A stretch of DNA of 64,000 nucleotides from Blastocatellia bacterium (lineage in GTDB: Bacteria > Acidobacteriota > Blastocatellia > HR10 > J050), in the NCBI GenBank assembly GCA_026985075.1, contig JALSQX010000067.1:1-64000 (forward strand). The letters are read 5' to 3'. The translations under genes were made by a program, and so were the position numbers. The notes below the pieces were generated by a model that was given only the letters and a program-made list of their open reading frames with translations, ran no database searches and was not told the DNA's origin. This document shows positions 62,183-64,000 of the stretch, piece after piece. Each line of letters starts with the position of its first letter. Position 1 is the stretch's first letter.

Positions 62183-64000
62183 ATGTCTGTAGACAATGTG
62201 AAATATAATCCGGGACCAGAACTTCACCAATGTGGTTCCGTCCCGGCCCAGAATGATGATTTCACCGGAAATAATCCGGGGATCCATTCAGAATCTTCAA
62301 CTCGTTTGGAATCCTCCCCGGGGGCCGAGGCGCCCAGCGATGTCGAACGGCGAGAGAAAGACGAGCACATCCGAGGAGAGCCGTCGACGACGGCCCCGGA
62401 AACCGTGGCTCCTATCGAGCCGGAAGCGACCTCGGGCCCATCGCCAGCTCCGCCGGCGACCGAGACCTTCGATGAGTCGCTGCTCGACGCCATGGAGGAG
62501 AAGGCGGCTACTATTCGTGTCGGGGAAATGATCCGAGGAAAGCTCATCGCTCTCACTGAAGAATGGGCCCTCGTCGATATCGGTTACAAAACGGAAGGGA
62601 CTTTCCCCCGGGACGAACTCCAAGCCAGTCCGGAAGAGGTCACTATCGGTTCGGAGATTTATGTGACCATCAAAGAGATCGAAGGGCCGAACGGATACGT
62701 TGGTCTGTCTTATAAAGATGCTCTTCAAAAGCAAGCCTGGCAACGGGTGCAAGCCGCATATGCCGAAGGCACGCCGGTGAAGGGGCGCATCAGCGAGCGG
62801 GTGAAAGGTGGCTTCAAGGTGAACCTCGGTGGCATCGAAGCCTTCTTGCCCGCCAGTCAATTGAACCTGTTCCAGGTGAGAAATCTGGACGCCTGGGTCG
62901 GCAAAGAGATCGAAGCCAAAGTACTGAAGCTCAATCGGCGACAGTTCAACATTGTCATCTCCCGCCGCGCGCTGCTCGAAGAGGAACAAGCCAGACGGCG
63001 GGCCGAGGCGCTGGCTCAGTTGGACGAAGCCTATATCGTGCAAGGGCGCATCAAGAGCCTGACCGATTATGGAGCATTTGTCGATCTCGGAGGGATCGAT
63101 GGCCTGCTCCATATCACCGATATGTCCTGGAAGCACATTCAACACCCCAAGGAGATGTTCAAGGTCGGGGACATCATCCAGGTCAAGATTCTCAAACTGG
63201 ACCGCGACAAAGGGCGCATCAACCTCGGCTACAAGCAACTCTTCCCCGATCCCTGGGATACGATCCCCGAACGCTATCCAGTAGGCTCTCGGGTGAAAGG
63301 GAAAGTCACCCGGGTGGTCAACTATGGTGCGTTCGTCGAACTGGAAGAGGGCATACAGGGTCTCATTCACGTGTCAGAAATGAGCTGGGATAAGCGGCTC
63401 AAGCACCCCTCCAAGTACGTGAAAGCCGGCGACGAGGTTCTTGTCGAGGTCGTCGCCGTTGATCCGGCCGAACGCCGTCTGAGCTTGAGTCTGCGGCGGC
63501 TGGAACCAGATCCCTGGACGCTATTTGCCGAAACGCACTCACCGGGCACCAAGGTCAAGGGCATTGTTCGCGGCCTGACCGATTTCGGAGCGTTTGTGGA
63601 GATCGAAAAAGGGATCGAAGGCTTGGTCCACGTCTCCGATCTCTCCCGACGACGGATTAAACATCCTTCGGAGATCGTCAAGAAAGGCCAAGAAGTCGAA
63701 GCCATCATACAGAATATCGATCTGGCCAATCGGAAACTCAGTCTATCGATGAAGGAACTGGAGCCCGATCCCTGGGAGACCTTCTTCAATACCCATCAGT
63801 TGGGCGATGTGGTGAAGGGCAAGATCGCCCGATTCGCCAGTTTCGGCGCGTTCGTCGATTTGGGAGATGGTGTCGAAGGATTGTGCCACATCTCCGAACT
63901 CTCTGATGAACGCGTGGAGAAACCGGAAGACGTCGTCGAGATCGGTCAAGAGCTGGAGTTTCGCATTCTCAGATTGGATCGCGCTCAGCGGCGCATCGGG
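62183..64000 (+). CDS. rpsA: S1 RNA-binding domain protein, ribosomal protein S1 (3' end beyond window)
   Basis: The frame runs without a stop to the window edge (606 codons). The N-terminal ~95 residues are acidic and low-complexity, unlike E. coli S1. Six S1 domains follow, each with a GxxVxGxV/I...GAFVDLG core: VGEMIRGKLIALTEEWALVDIG; GTPVKGRISERVKGGFKVNLG; VQGRIKSLTDYGAFVDLGGI; GSRVKGKVTRVVNYGAFVEL; GTKVKGIVRGLTDFGAFVEI; GDVVKGKIARFASFGAFVDL (cut). The repeated EPDPW linker between domains 4-6 is typical. The ATG at 62183 follows TGAGGTG. Unwinds and delivers mRNA to the 30S subunit. Confidence 0.93.
   Translation, partial: MSVDNVKYNPGPELHQCGSVPAQNDDFTGNNPGIHSESSTRLESSPGAEAPSDVERREKDEHIRGEPSTTAPETVAPIEPEATSGPSPAPPATETFDESLLDAMEEKAATIRVGEMIRGKLIALTEEWALVDIGYKTEGTFPRDELQASPEEVTIGSEIYVTIKEIEGPNGYVGLSYKDALQKQAWQRVQAAYAEGTPVKGRISERVKGGFKVNLGGIEAFLPASQLNLFQVRNLDAWVGKEIEAKVLKLNRRQFNIVISRRALLEEEQARRRAEALAQLDEAYIVQGRIKSLTDYGAFVDLGGIDGLLHITDMSWKHIQHPKEMFKVGDIIQVKILKLDRDKGRINLGYKQLFPDPWDTIPERYPVGSRVKGKVTRVVNYGAFVELEEGIQGLIHVSEMSWDKRLKHPSKYVKAGDEVLVEVVAVDPAERRLSLSLRRLEPDPWTLFAETHSPGTKVKGIVRGLTDFGAFVEIEKGIEGLVHVSDLSRRRIKHPSEIVKKGQEVEAIIQNIDLANRKLSLSMKELEPDPWETFFNTHQLGDVVKGKIARFASFGAFVDLGDGVEGLCHISELSDERVEKPEDVVEIGQELEFRILRLDRAQRRIG

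Overview
The window is a GC-rich (about 60%), gene-dense bacterial chromosome segment from a diderm, LPS-making organism: it carries lpxB, a Wza-type outer-membrane polysaccharide exporter, a PpiD/SurA-type periplasmic chaperone and a type IV prepilin peptidase. The gene order mreB-mreC-mreD-mrdA-rodA followed by an RNase E/G gene, and the general protein style, suggest an Acidobacteriota-like lineage. This is inference from gene order and family knowledge, not a phylogeny. No tRNA, rRNA, transposase or CRISPR array was seen.

Layout. 1-6.9 kb: a coiled-coil/nuclease-like protein cut by the window edge, then surface-polysaccharide genes (gmd, rmlC, an ABC-2 O-antigen-type permease, a TPR protein, a Wza-like exporter). 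The intergenic stretches at 1.8-2.8, 6.9-8.1, 9.5-10.3 and 18.2-18.4 kb hold dozens of short GC-rich palindromes in two related families, arranged as two-hairpin units and partly as perfect 135-139 bp direct repeats. 8.1-9.25 kb: a stand-alone ClpB-type AAA+ ATPase with a sigma-54-like promoter and upstream palindromes. 10.3-18.1 kb: one long minus-strand run, yceD-rpmF-plsX-fabH-fabG-acpP-fabF, then etfB-etfA and a DUF374 acyltransferase; fabD is missing. 18.5-22.0 kb: pyrC, then an ECF sigma / anti-sigma / bactofilin-like membrane operon. 22.2-22.7 kb: RNase P RNA. 22.8-34.5 kb: cold-shock gene with a long leader, uppP, RNase J, RNase E/G, and the rod-shape operon rodA-mrdA-mreD-mreC-mreB. 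35-41 kb: ppiD-like, lpxB, rpmE, prfA, prmC, HIT. 41.3-46.3 kb: CDF metal transporter, a catalytically dead M1-like peptidase homologue and a divergent M28 peptidase.

46.6-51.5 kb is the unusual part. It has visibly lower GC and is bounded by a 98%-identical duplication (about 244 bp) of the DNA-binding end of a Crp/Fnr-like regulator. Inside are three paralogous, exported, four-cysteine mini-proteins sharing C-x-C-x(6,7)-YG-x(6,7)-C-x(4)-CWxPL, a 616-residue exported helical-repeat protein, a membrane-anchored thioredoxin-like protein, a gene remnant and a hairpin-rich leader in front of the Crp gene. I regard this as the best candidate for an undescribed system: a small secreted cysteine-peptide family with its own redox partner and regulator. 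Next to it are an ATGA-coupled tlpA / ABC ATPase / ABC-2 permease operon and an intact M1 peptidase (51.7-56.6 kb).

56.6-64 kb: a polytopic membrane protein, two tandem zinc-ribbon membrane proteins, a DUF1992 protein, rpsU, a GT4 glycosyltransferase, the prepilin peptidase and a six-domain S1 protein (rpsA) running off the right edge.
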